Positions 48,584 through 63,377 of a stretch of 64,000 nucleotides of DNA are shown here, piece after piece. The position numbers were made by a program, and so were the translations under genes. The first letter of the stretch is position 1, and each line of letters opens with the position of its first letter. This stretch comes from Dichotomocladium elegans. Lineage: Eukaryota; Mucoromycota; Mucoromycetes; Mucorales; Lichtheimiaceae. Below the pieces are notes generated by a model. The model saw nothing but the letters and a program-made list of their open reading frames with translations. It made no database searches and was not told the origin of the DNA. The stretch is taken from positions 62,001-126,000 of the forward strand of contig JAIXMN010000012.1 of NCBI GenBank assembly GCA_025716815.1, given 5' to 3'.

Positions 48584-51075
48584 TTATACTTGAACGTGGA
48601 GCCCACGAAGGCGATTAATGGCTTGAGCAATTTGAAATCTAGTGGGCCTGGAACATAGTCCGGATGGTGCATACTCTGAGAAAACAAAGTCAAGCGGCGA
48701 GACAAGAGTTTTGCTATTGACGGCACTGTGCACCTCTGGTTTATCGAGGGATGCCTCGATTGCCCTTAAGACCTCATAGAAGGTTTGAGTCTGCTGCGAC
48801 CGACATATGAACCCGATCACTAAAGCAATCCAATTTGTCTGCGTCTTCGTGGCGAGATTCTCGATACCCAGGAGCGTCAGCTCTGGATCATGTTTGTCAA
48901 AAGTGATTGTCTGCTTTGTTCTGGCGGTGCCTCTTCCGGATGTGTACTTTGGCATTTGCAATACTCTTCGGCTTATTGACCCATAGTGTTTTCCTATAAA
49001 TATATGTTAATAAATTACAAAGGCCATACAGTCTTTAGCTTGCCTCCTTCACTGATAAGATCGGTTGGATACTGTGTCGCAATTTGTTTTGCATGTTCGG
49101 TGATGTCACTGAAAATAAGATATCAGCGTTTGTTTCTTTTTTTTTTCGGGGAGGAATTCATTTAGACTTACTTGGGCTCATAGTTACGCATCTCGATGAC
49201 AACATCTGAAACATCAACATAGTCGCCACAGCTCCCCACAACAAGTATACTAGAAACTCCTTTTTCATGGTACAGTGCACGAATTTTATAGATAAGCGGA
49301 GTAATCGGCTCATGCTCTTTGCGAACAATGAGCTGCATACGTTTGTCGCGGATCATAAAATTCGTAGCACAAGTATCTTCATCATAGATCATGGCACTGC
49401 ACTCAACCTTTCTTTCCAGCTATAAGTAACCTTTGCATCATCCAGCGACGCATTCAAGCACCTGCCTCAAGCATTTCCTGAACATTGGCTGCCATCGATG
49501 TACTACCACTTGCATTGGTTGTTGAAAAGTTCTTCGTATCTCTACCAAACGGCAAGTTGTTGATAAATGGCGAAATATCGGTTCCTTGTATGCTTCGTCT
49601 GTTAAAATGGATGTACATGCTTAGCGGCAGTCGTTCAATCCAGCCGTAACCTTATTGTGATGTTTCGCTTATTACCCATCCTCAGCTCGAATTTTTGTTA
49701 AGCTTGGATCGCACACAAGGTATTCCCGTCCATCACCAGGGATGTGGCTATAGATACCGTGTTCGATGGCTGAAAGGAGGGTTGATTTCCCCTACAATAA
49801 CATATTAATTTATCCGTATTAATACTGCACCACGTCAGGACATACATGATAGCCACCACCCTAAAAGAAAGGAAAAGTTAGCTTTTGGAGAGCGATAATA
49901 TTATTCCAACTTGCCGTAATCATCGTCACGCCATGCTTGATTCCCATGCCTGTAAGTGACCTTTTTGAGGGGCAGGTGACTGAGACTCTTAATGATTCAG
50001 GGGATTTGAATGGTGCTGCCTGGTGGCGGTCCATAGGAAGATCAGAAACACCAGACGCACGAGGAAGGATGGCATTATCTGGAATAAAAGCTACAAGGCC
50101 TAGTCATCCAACTAAGTAAGCCATATGAGATCAAACCGCCAAGGTCCTACCAATCTCCTTTAGGTGCCTTCTTAGCCATTGCTGGTCTTCATAACAAGTT
50201 AAAAACAGCTCAATATCTGAGGCATCAAGTGAAGTGAAACACAGCGCATTCGTCACAATGATAGGGAGTGTATGTACGAGCACTTGAATGGCACGTTCAG
50301 AAGCAATAGTTCGACCTATTTCACACAAGGTAATTAGATGATTCCATTGACATGAAATACTTTATGTACGTACCTCTTCCGGGCAGCTCAAACGTGAACC
50401 TGACCTCGATATCCCCTTCACAAAGAATCACACCATTTTGCTCTAGTATCTTTTGGCTGACCTCTGGTAGATAGAGATTGCCTCCTTTAAGATCATGAAA
50501 ACGGTTTCCAGATACGATCTTCTCCTGCTTATGCACCTCTTGATGAAGCTTCCTCAAAAGATAGTCACAAAGAGCTGTCCGTCTGCAGGGCACATTGCAT
50601 CAACCCTAGTGGACTCTCTGCCTTCTTTTCTTTCCCCCCATCCTGCTTACCGTTCCTTTGTTTTATACAATCTAGATGGATATTGCGTTACAGAACGATC
50701 GATGAAGATTCGAAGAGAGCTTGCTGGAGCAAAAGGGTCAGATTGCACTCTGTCGAATCGAAGAGTGTAGAGCGGAAGCACGAATTCTCCTGTGGCACCA
50801 AATATTTTCATGAGACTCTTTCATCTCCACTCCTCTTGCAGCGCACACGTGAATCCCTTACGATTTTTTAATGACTGGTAAACTCCATAGTTTTTTTGGT
50901 CAATTTGTTGAAGGTGCATTTCAAGGTTATCTACGATTGAAGGATAAAAGACGAGCTTTAGACCGATTGAACGACTGGTTCTACCGTTGCTACTGCTCAC
51001 TTGAGACGTGCTCCCAAGATCTCTGCTGGAACTGGTCATTTGGATTTTGATCATGGCGGTGGCGTTTGTTGCCAT
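48584..51075 (-). CDS. ABC-class ATPase (PF09818-type predicted ATPase)
   Basis: Soluble P-loop ATPase of a widely conserved but functionally unknown family. Eleven exons: 51075-50862, 50789-50651, 50582-50374, 50315-50151, 50099-49915, 49860-49846, 49791-49676, 49598-49466, 49407-49172, 49108-49053 and 48993-48584 (625 residues from the first ATG; 51054 or 51039 are alternative starts). Signatures: YTLRFDRVQSDPFAPASSLR, AFIPDNAILPR, PFKSPESLRV, TGMGIKHGV, and Walker A GGGYH-GKSTLL split between exons 6 and 7. Then FINNLPFGRDTKNFST, ASGSTSMAANV, YDEDTCATNFMIRD (acidic, Walker B-like) and ILVVGSCGDYVDVSD. The introns after exons 5 and 8 keep frame only with GC donors (GCAAGT and GCAGGT). The exon 1 end was chosen by phase. 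Strong family match. Confidence 0.9.
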
Positions 51076-51212
51076 ACTTTTGTTTATAGTAGGCTCCGCG
51101 ATTCATTTGAGTGCGATGAAAGAGAGAGACGCGACACATCTGGACACATCACTTGCCACTCCGCCTCAAATAGATGAGTGCATAAAATATTTTTATTACG
51201 TGAAATGGCTGA

Positions 51213-53635
51213 TCAATGTCGTGGATTGTCGACCATCCCCTGATTATTATTATTGTTGTTATTGTTATTGTTGTTGCCAAACCGGAACTGGCGCATGTAC
51301 ACCAGCCATCCCACCAGAACGCAGAGCCCGAGGATCATAAGGCTTTCAATAAGCTCATCCTCCTCGGAATAATCTTCCTCAGAATCTCGATCATATCCAG
51401 AACTACCACCACCCGCTTCCAGATAATCATCCTCCTCTCGCTCTAGTCGCTTCATATGTTTACTGTACTTGCGTCGCAGCTCCTCCTCGGTGCCAATCTC
51501 CCAATGAGCTCGTTCGTACTCATAAGCCTCAATCTCTTGGCGCCGTCGTGCTTCTTGAGCTGCTGCTGCTGCCGCTGTTGTGGCGGCTGATCCACTTCTG
51601 GTTTCCTCACTCCCTGGGTCGGAAGAAGTTGGTTTAGCATCATCTTGTAGCAAGTCCTGTCCAGTCTCTGTCCGTGTTATCCATCCCCAATAATAGCGGA
51701 AGTAGAGCTTCAACAGCGAGAGCTTCACAGGCAGGTACGCATCGGGATTGGTGGATACCGCGTTGTCATACCACCGCTTCGCCAGATGGAAATCTTTGGG
51801 TACACCGAGCCCGTTCTCGTACATCCAGCCTAGGTTCCACATAGCCATCGGTGACAGCTCAACTTCCGCAGCAATTCGATAGCAGGCTGCTGCCTTTTCG
51901 TAATCGACATCGGTGCCAATACCTCGGAAATAGTAGTCGCCCATCTTCACTCGAGAGTCGACGTTGTTTTGGTTGGCTGATCGTGACCAATAGATTAAAG
52001 CATATTCCTCAGCATCATGGTCGCGGTCCTCAACTTTGGTGGTCTCGAAAATGTGTTGAAGTTTCAGCAATTGTGTGTCTTTGCAACAAGCTTTAGTCAT
52101 ACCCAAACATCATTTATTCTACTTGGTAATATCCACATACCAGTATCGAGCATGTATGCAACATTGGATTGTGCGATTTCGTAACCATGTTCAGCGGCAA
52201 TCATGTAGTAGAGCAAGGCGTCTTCCTTTTTACCATTCATATATGCTGTGTATGCAGTTTCGACAACAGGATGGAGCCAATCGCAGCGCTCAGCTATGGA
52301 TTTGTAGAACTATGCCATCGGTACAATTAGAGTTCTTTGCTCGATCCATCATCGAAGTCCCTATTCCTTACAGATACAGCCATCTGACACGATTTCGGGA
52401 CACCGATACCGGCCTGGTGGAGATTTGCCAGGTACCATTGTGCTAAGGGATGCTTGACCTCAGCAGCCAAAGTGAAATATCGTATGGCGTGTGTCAATGT
52501 CGACTCTTGCTTCACATATTCCATCGCAAGGTTCACTTGAGCCTCAGGATTATCCTGACTTGCAGAAAGCTTGAAATACTCGATGGCTTTCTCACGATTC
52601 TAGGTCATTGATCTTTATAAGACGCACTGTCCATTTGGCCAGAATCATCTCCACTCTTACCTTGGGAACAACGACACCGTCCAGGTACATCATACCAAGA
52701 CCATTTTGGCATATTGAGTCGCCAAGCTCAGCACCAATGTAGAACCATTGATATGCGATTTCAGGATCTGCTTCAACACCTTCACCTCGCCAGTACATCT
52801 TGCCCAAATAACCGGCAGCCTGACCAATAGCTCTGCCCCGCTTACTGTTGATAGCAGTGTCCGACCTTTTTACAGACGTTAACTTGTCGATCACCTGCTT
52901 GAAGAAGAAATGGGCTTCGCGATAATCCTGAGGTATGCTGCGTGTTCCTTGGTAATAGATTTGTCCGAGCATCAACTAAAAACCTCTCAAACGTCACTCA
53001 CCCTCTTTCCTTATGACCTTTCGATCCTCCATGATCTCGTACCTGCGCCTCAAAATCGCCTTTTGTCTGAGCCATATACCGCCAATATTGTAATACCTCA
53101 TCAATGCTGACAGAGCGTTCGGAACTTGCAGCGAACGGACGATGTCGTCGGTCTGTCATGACGCTGGCTCCGTATCCATAGACGCCTCCAACTTCATCTG
53201 ATAACCGCACTTTGGCAGGAGGCTGGGTATGGCCACCAGGCGGGCCCGACAAAAAGTACTCAATGGCTGATCACCCCAAACTCCAACCATCAGCCGCCAT
53301 GGATAGTGGCCTTCGTTTTTTATCGATGCTTTACCTTTTTCGGCGACACGCTGATAGTAATAGACGGCATCTTGGCATTTTTGTTCCGTTCCAATTCCCA
53401 GCAAATGCCTGTAGCCCAATGTCAATTCGGCCGCAGTATCTCCGCCATGGGCAGCAAATGTGTGATAAAGAAGCGCCTGCGCTTGGTCGCGTTCGACAAC
53501 GTGCCCGATACCTGTAGCGTACACGAAGCCAACCATTTGCTGTGCGGTCGCATTCCCTGTTGCCGCAAGTTCTCTGTAATAATCAAATGCCGCCGAGTAA
53601 TTGCGTGGGTGTCCGTATTTTGCAAACTAACGATC

Positions 53636-53671
<36 letters not shown>

Positions 53672-54383
53672 GGAAGAAAGGAAATAGATGAGCAACCACA
53701 TGGATAACCCCTTTTCCGTCTCGAAGGAATCTGTTTGAGTAGGATACTTGCAAAGTTGATCTCTGCTAGAAGGTAGAGAGCGTCGTCGTTGCCGTATGCT
53801 TTATTTGCCTTTTCGAGCATTGTCAGGGCGAGGCGGAGATGTTCTTCGTCCTGCATAGGGTGTTCCTCTTTGGACTCGTCAGCTGGACGCTCCTCTGTCG
53901 TTGTCCAGAACCCTCGCGTAATCGCATCAAAAATGGACCGTATTGCTGAATTTGCTGAATTCACAATACTACGGTCTCGGGCTTCCTGACTAGCGAATTT
54001 GGCAGCAGTCGTAGATTGGTAGTCAATGGCTTCCAAATGTTGCAGGGCAACTCGGTAGAGCAACTGTCCTGTTCAAACATAGAAATCAATAATTGCTTCG
54101 TCCATGGCTTTGCTGTTCATTCAGACCTTGTTCTTTGGGATTATTAGCGTGCGTCGCGTCATGCTGATTCGTCTGCGATACGACATTCTACATTCGTTTA
54201 GTTATTCATCAGTAAATGGTTTTTTTATCTACTGAGAAAGTCATTACGACATACTTGATGGTCAACGCCGGGGGTATAAAGGGGATCAGCAAACGAATTG
54301 CTCGAAAAGTAGCATAGGGCTACGACGATTCCAAATAGTCGTGTATAATGCGACATTCTGATCGTTGGAAGCGACTTTTGCAT
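51213..54383 (-). CDS. HRD3: ERAD ligase cofactor Hrd3/SEL1L, Sel1-repeat protein
   Basis: ER-membrane partner of the Hrd1 ubiquitin ligase that receives misfolded luminal proteins. Exons 54383-54255, 54187-54127, 54068-53752, 53626-53335, 53266-53043, 52975-52661, 52599-52372, 52309-52141 and 52090-51213 give 870 residues. A signal peptide (LFGIVVALCYFSSNSFA) is followed by a luminal region with many Sel1-like repeats, for example AAHGGDTAAELTLGYRHL, GYLGKMYWRGEGVEADPEIA, AMWNLGWMYENGLGVPKD. The family segment RLSDEVGGVYGYGAS is present. The C-terminus has an acidic linker, one membrane span (LIESLMILGLCVLVGWLVY) and a short Asn-run tail. Intron 3 (125 bases) keeps frame only with a GC donor (TTT|GCAAGT), giving INFFAKYGHPRNY as in Hrd3 proteins. 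Its (GA)n tract is listed separately. Confidence 0.93.
53636..53662. repeat. (GA)n microsatellite inside HRD3 intron 3
   Basis: About 13 GA units on the plus strand, read as (CT)n just before the acceptor on the coding strand, where it forms an unusually strong polypyrimidine tract. Confidence 0.9.
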
Positions 54384-57300
54384 GGGACGCTACCCCACCT
54401 CGCTGTGGCAACAGCCAGTTGGAGCGGGGCTCATTTTTGAACCATGAATGTGCCATGATCTGATTGGATGATCAGCGCTTCCAGAAATACATTTCTACAT
54501 AGGCGTTATGCAACTTTAACAAGACTCGCAAATGCACATCGCGCTTTCTTCTTATCCTTATAAATTACTCGATCGCCACAACTGACCAAACCTTCCACAA
54601 TAACCATCAGCAATGATATGTGCGAAAGCGATTTTTTGTAGATATGTTACAGGAGTTCTGCTTTCTTTATCCAGCCAAGACCATGGAATGGCCGAAAACG
54701 AGATGAGAAAAAGGTTGCGTTGGAGGCTAGCTAAATAGCACGATGGATACGATAACATTGCTCTACATTCTTCTTCAACCATCCTCTCTTGGACTGACAA
54801 GCGGTACAGATGGTTGATTTGCTGCATTATTAAGTTGACAAGACACATTGCTTTTAGGATGTGGAATGACGAATAGAACTGTCCTGCAAGCTGGTTACAG
54901 GATAAGCAAGTCAGAGCGCAAACGGGAGATAAAACTTCCTCAGCAACGACAGCATCTTGTTTAATATTGTTATATCTGTTATTGTATATGACATATAGTG
55001 ATCGTAGGTACAGTATCTGAGTTTGCCAACGCATGAAATATTGAGCTTGAACAGTCGCATAAGGTAACTTACTCGAGAGCTGCGGATCACTCTGGAGTAT
55101 ATCCTTCTACTAAGACCTATATTCGCAGAAATCCATAGATGGCCAAGCCTTGGGAATTTGCTCCACTTTATCCGTCTACGCTCGATCCTTATCTGTGCCC
55201 GAACTCCCCTTCTTCAGGAACTGTTGATTATTACTCTCCAAGATAGTGTTAAACGGTCGCCCATTAAAAACAGCCCTGAACCCGATGTTTTTCATTCCGG
55301 TCTTTGGTATCCAATTTTCAAACTTCCGCTTTATCACGATCTAGCGGCGAAGGTGTATAATGGCGTCTTGCACCATTTTTGCTTCCGCCCTTCATGGCTC
55401 GAGACCGGAGCCCTGAAGAACGGGCGTCCAAATTCTTTGATCGACACCGATGCTAAATCTTCACTTGGCTCTTGAACTCGTGATTGGTACGTGCTAGCGA
55501 GTACTATCATCAACTCGTTTCGGGCATGCTTCCTATACTGCTGTTTTATTGAAGATAGAGGGTTATTGGCAAAGATAGTTATGGAGCAAGCAGTCGATTA
55601 TCAATCTCCGCATCTTGGTCTTCTCCTTCAGGAGAAAGGCTTATGGCCGTTTTACCTCGGCTTTTGTGTTTCATCGCTTTGGCTTTCCCGGTGCTATCAT
55701 TCGTGCAATTGCCACCCATACTTGATGAGCCATGGAAGAGGAGTCAAAAAGAACACTAGACCATCTGGTGGTGTCGCTATTTGGCTGCATTTGGGCAGGG
55801 CCTTTTCCTTTTCTTTGCTGCTGCCTGCCGTGTCCCTGCGCTCACCTGCGTAACTGCCAATGCTCCGCCCTTCCCCGGCTTCGTGCCCGCCATTGCACCT
55901 CGAGTATGCCCTTGTCGCCGCTCCTGGCGCATCACCAATCTTCCACTGTGGTTATCCCCACGTGCACATCTCGATACGCCCGGTGTGAGCAGGGTTGGTA
56001 AGCCAAAATGTAAAGGGGGATGTTTTCTGTTGACTAACAAATCTTTTTAACTGTGGATAGGATAATTTCCATATAATTTATGCGACATTATTTTGAAAAT
56101 AAAGTACGTCTATCCAGCGTAAACGCTTGGAAAAATGCACATCAAAGACTTCTGAGATGCTTTTTTGAAAACCAACACGCGATTGTAAAAGCATATTTGA
56201 AAGAGCGGATTAGTCCATGTAGTGGTCTTCCATTGTATGCCTGTCGAGGATTGAAAAAAGTAGGCTAAGTACGTCTATGACACCATAGATTACACCTGTA
56301 CCAGCACTTTGCATAGTTCTGCCCCCGGTCCAAAATAAGCAGATCAAGAATCAAATGAGGGCATTGGTGACTTCAGGGATGCAATGTGGAATTAAGCAAT
56401 AAACTATATTTTTGTTGTTTGACTTACTGCTTCTGTTCACTACAGGTTGGAGCAGTGTCTTATTTCACGGATTAGAAGAAACGGTACTTTTTTTTTGCAA
56501 CGCAGCGCAGTGGTGTTACATGTAATGGGATTCAATCCCCGAATAAGAGAGAGAATAGGAACCATCTCGGCAACGCTTCCGTAGAGGATGATGTCACTAA
56601 AATATCGATGTGTTATGCTGTGGGTAGAGCAAATACATGACCTTGGTTCATTTCAAAAGGGGGATAATATGTAGGGGGGAAACGTCCTTCGAAAAGGCGT
56701 AGCTGTTTCGCGTGATCAGATGGACACGGTCATAAGGTCAATGCTTTGCCCGGAATTAATGGGGGGGGTTGGGCTTTCCCCTCATATGACCGTGAGGCAC
56801 ATTTTTCTCTTTTCGGGGAGCTTTGCGAAAGGTTTTTTTTGGTAGGTTGTTGTTATTATTACAGGTGCTAGTTAAGTAGAAAGGTAGACACACAGCCATC
56901 TTCTGTCGTCCATTGTTTTTGGGACAATGTTTACCTGCTTCCATTCTTGGATGCAGAGGAAATCTAATAATATTATCTTCCCTTCTGGTTCGGACGGGAG
57001 AACAATGCACGGATAACTGAATATGATATCGAGAGGAAGATTTTTTTGGGGGGGCTGTTTGGACAGATTTCCCGCTAAACGGGTAAGGCGTCATCGTCGC
57101 GGACAATGCATAGACGAAAACGAGCGGGCAGAGATTGCAGTCTTCATGTAAAAAATGTTGATTGTGCATGGTCATCGTCTGAGCTAGTATTCCCCTTTGG
57201 GGTTCTGGGTATCATCAACAGTAAGGGACGCATGGTTTCAAAATATTCTGGCTCACCGAAGAGGTAGGATGAAATGGAGTAAATCCAGTTGCGGGCTGGT

Positions 57301-57413
57301 CACACCAAAGAAACGCCAAACCCCAGTGCTACATTTCGGCTTTATACAGGCGTATATGCGGCACTTCGCGGGTGGGATGAGCAGCGCGGACCGACCCCTC
57401 TTGCCTTTCTTGC
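54384..57413. other. 3 kb intergenic, transposon-derived; no intact gene
   Basis: From 55,080 to 55,760 successive frames look weakly protein-like (for example AKPWEFAPLYPSTLDPYL and DYQSPHLGLLLQEKGLWPF) but are broken by stops and match nothing I recognise: a decayed gene or element. The part from 55,780 to 56,040 is GC-rich. The last 700 bases contain G and T homopolymers and lead into the forkhead promoter. Confidence 0.45.
56012..56102. repeat. Possible transposon end, copy B
   Basis: GATGTTTTCTGTTGACT and, about 50 bases on, TATGCGACATTATTTT, as in copy A at 14,925-15,062. On the minus strand a frame begins LVNRKHPPLHFG just inside the motif. Confidence 0.45.
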
Positions 57414-57420
57414 TATATAA
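57414..57420 (+). promoter_or_regulatory. TATA box of the forkhead gene
   Basis: TATATAA lies 94 bases before the ATG, followed by a pyrimidine-rich leader; position and sequence fit a core promoter. Confidence 0.6.
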
Positions 57421-57507
57421 ACGGCGGTCTCTTTGTCCAATGCTTTCCTTTTTTCCCTTGCTGTTTTTCCAACTTGACCTTCCTCTTCATTCTCTTCTTC
57501 ATCCACA

Positions 57508-58880
57508 ATGGCCCTTCAAGGCAGTATCAACGCTCCTGAACTCACTTTCCAGCTTGTCCAACCCCATCCAAACATGCCGCCGTCCTCAACACCGCGGCCA
57601 AGGACGAGCGTCAGTACAACTGCAGCGGCCTCCAATTCTCCTAACAACAACGGCCGTCGCAAATCCACATCAGGATCATCCAAACAACGTTCAGACCAAT
57701 CGTCATGCATGGGAATCATTTCATCATTTCCAATCATTCAAGAGACTCCCAAGAAGCCAAAGTCAAAGTTACACAGAACAGATATCATGGTCATTGGTAG
57801 CGGCGATAGCGCCGCCATTCGATCCTCCTCGGCTTCTCAGTCGTACCGGTCACATCCATCTTTGGATCAGCCGTTCCACGACCAGCAACAGCAACAGCAA
57901 CATCAGGAACAGCAGCAGCAGCAGCAGCAGCGTCCACGGACATCAGAGCTCCGAATCAAGATGGAACCCATCGGTACACAGTTAGAAGAAGATGATGATT
58001 TGGATACATGCCCCGCACGCACTAGAGCGGCCTGGCCACGCCAAATTACACCCTGGTGGAAGCCTAACCATCCGTACGAAAAACCGCCTTACTCGTATGC
58101 CGCGCTCATTGCGTATGCCATCCTGTCAAGCAAGGATGGTCGTCTGACCCTAAGTGACATTTATAAATGGATTTCGACTCAGTACCCATGCTTTGTACTT
58201 GGTCAGCATAACTGGCAGGTAATGACATATTATATAGATCGGTTGGGGGGGGAGAGCAAGGAAAAAAGGGGAGTGGGCGGAAAGTCGATCGCATAGTAAA
58301 CTCGGCATCTGCTTAGAATTCCATCCGTCATAACCTCTCGCTCAACAAGACCAAGTTCCTCAAGTTAGACCGCCGCCCAACCCAAGCCAATCCAGGAAAG
58401 GGCTCTTATTGGACCCTCGTACCAGGTTCAGAAGAGATCTTCATTGCACAATTGACCCAGGCCTGTGGTCACAGTCGTAAACATCACGACGCTGAGCTCA
58501 CAGCCGAGTTATCATTCGCCACTAATCGGCGGGGTTCGCTGTATGCAAGCCGTAGTCCGAATGACTCCTCGACATGTTCCACTGCATTAAGTCACGGTAA
58601 CATGCTGATCACCGTTCCTAAGGACTTTGAGGTCCAGAAGAAGCCATCCTCATCATCGTCGCCCACAAAAAACGCTCCCTCAAGCTCTACCAGCACCGGC
58701 AATGGATCGCGAGGAATGTATACAACCTTCCGCATGGCCACTGCTTCCTCGGCTGTTACTGCTGAAATCGATGACAAAAAGGCGAAGCGCGAGAACGGCT
58801 CGTTTCACAAGCAGCGCACTAGCAAGAAGCGCCGACCGCAGCAGTTATCGCTGCATCAAAAGCATTTTCAGCAGCAAGAG

Positions 58881-58915
<35 letters not shown>

Positions 58916-60008
58916 CCATACAAGTAATATCGATCGATCGACTGCCGCTGCTGCTCCTACGACTACCAATGACAGCAGTGATGTTCGCTGCGATGGCAAC
59001 ATGAATGCGAACGCAAGTCCCATGTATTTCAAGGAGCACGAGAACCTGCTGAATACAACGGCGATCGACGATATCTTTCATTGGCAGGATACACTTCTTG
59101 ATGTGGCGCTTCCATTGGCCAACCTCGATCTCAATGACTCGACTTTCTTAAACTCATATCTCTCTCATCACCAGCATCAGCAGCCGCAAGATCCCATTTC
59201 TCTCTCAAGCTTGGCTCCTGCTCCAGACAGCAGCCACTGGGGTCTCCAGGGCGACGATGTATCATCGAACTGGTTCAGTACAGGAACCATGTCGACGCCT
59301 GTTTACATGTCCTCTTCGTCCTCTTCCGCGTCGACCACACAGCCCTTGTTGGACCACAATACAGCTGCAGCTGCAGCTGCAGCAACCCAATGGGACCATC
59401 AACAGCATCATTCCTGGTCAGACGCGCTCGCCACCAATATCCTGCCTTCTACCTCCTCATCTGCCTCTCTCCTGTCTTACGCGTCGCCATCGTCGCCATC
59501 CTCCTCATCCTCCTCGCCTTCTGCACACGATCATTCTTTGCTGGAAGACCCTATTCAGCCGTCGCTCTCATATCCTACCCTTCTGGTATCAAAGTACGAA
59601 CCCCTCCAGCTTCCAACACTGGAAAGCATGCCATCTGTCGCCTCTGGCAACGAAAGTAGCGCTCTTCTCTCCGAAATTTCCGATGCCAAGGTGGAGGATT
59701 GCCTCAAAGAGATCGTGTCATTTCAGCAAAGGCTTCAGCAGCAGCAGCAACAACAGCAGCAGCAGCAACAGCGACCCAAGCAAAACCCGATTGTCATCAA
59801 TCTTGATGACGAAGTAACTAACCAATATTTGCATTTTGAGGATGCTGACGACGACGATGAGGGAGGAGAGGAGAAGGACGACAACGATTATGACGATCAA
59901 GAAGCTGACCAAGCCCCAAGTAGCCTCTGTCCTAACGATACCCCTAGTTCTGTTCTCAAGGAATACAGAAGTTCTATCTCAATGCCTGAATTCTTGTCCC
60001 TTCTTTAA
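57508..60008 (+). CDS. Forkhead-domain transcription factor
   Basis: Exons 57508-58218 and 58317-60008 give 800 residues. The winged-helix domain (about 192-285) reads KPPYSYAALIAYAILSSKDG, LTLSDIYKWIS, then across the 98-base intron QNSIRHNLSLNKTKFLKLDR (recognition helix NSIRHNLS) and GKGSYWTLVP. The reading frame is interrupted exactly between W-Q and N-S-I-R-H, a common forkhead intron position. The rest is disordered: Gln runs at about 57,890, 58,865 and 59,740, Ser runs and an acidic stretch near the end (DDDDEGGEEKDD). This resembles Fkh/Fhl-type regulators of cell cycle or morphogenesis, but no FHA domain is visible, so the subfamily is open. Confidence 0.93.
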
Positions 60009-60029
60009 TCTTCATCTCCATATATATTC

Positions 60030-60035
60030 AATAAA
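60030..60035 (+). terminator. AATAAA polyadenylation signal of the forkhead gene
   Basis: Perfect AATAAA 21 bases after the stop codon, in AT-rich 3' sequence. Confidence 0.55.
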
Positions 60036-60277
60036 AACATGCTCCCATCTATGTACCTATTCCTAAACACATCCACGAATGAAAGTAAAGAAACATAAAA
60101 TACCTCGTTGTACATAAATAGCAAGTCAATAACAAAACTCTTATTAAATGCTTGCCTCGCTAATGCAATGTGAGCTCCCCGGGGTGCGGATGGAAGGAGT
60201 TAAAAGGGTGGGGGGGGAGGAGATGGGGGGAGGATAGCCACAAGTCATGCGGATAACGATGGATTTTTTTTCCTATT

Positions 60278-63377
<3,100 letters not shown>

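Noticed and set aside
54558..55034. 158-codon open frame on the minus strand
   Set aside because: Composition and content do not resemble a protein family; likely chance.
56515..56560. Possible tRNA T-arm (GGGATTCAATCCCC)
   Set aside because: The T-loop-like string stands alone; no A box, anticodon arm or acceptor stem pairs upstream.
57197..57985. 262-codon plus frame overlapping the forkhead start
   Set aside because: It is a shadow of the forkhead first exon in another frame.
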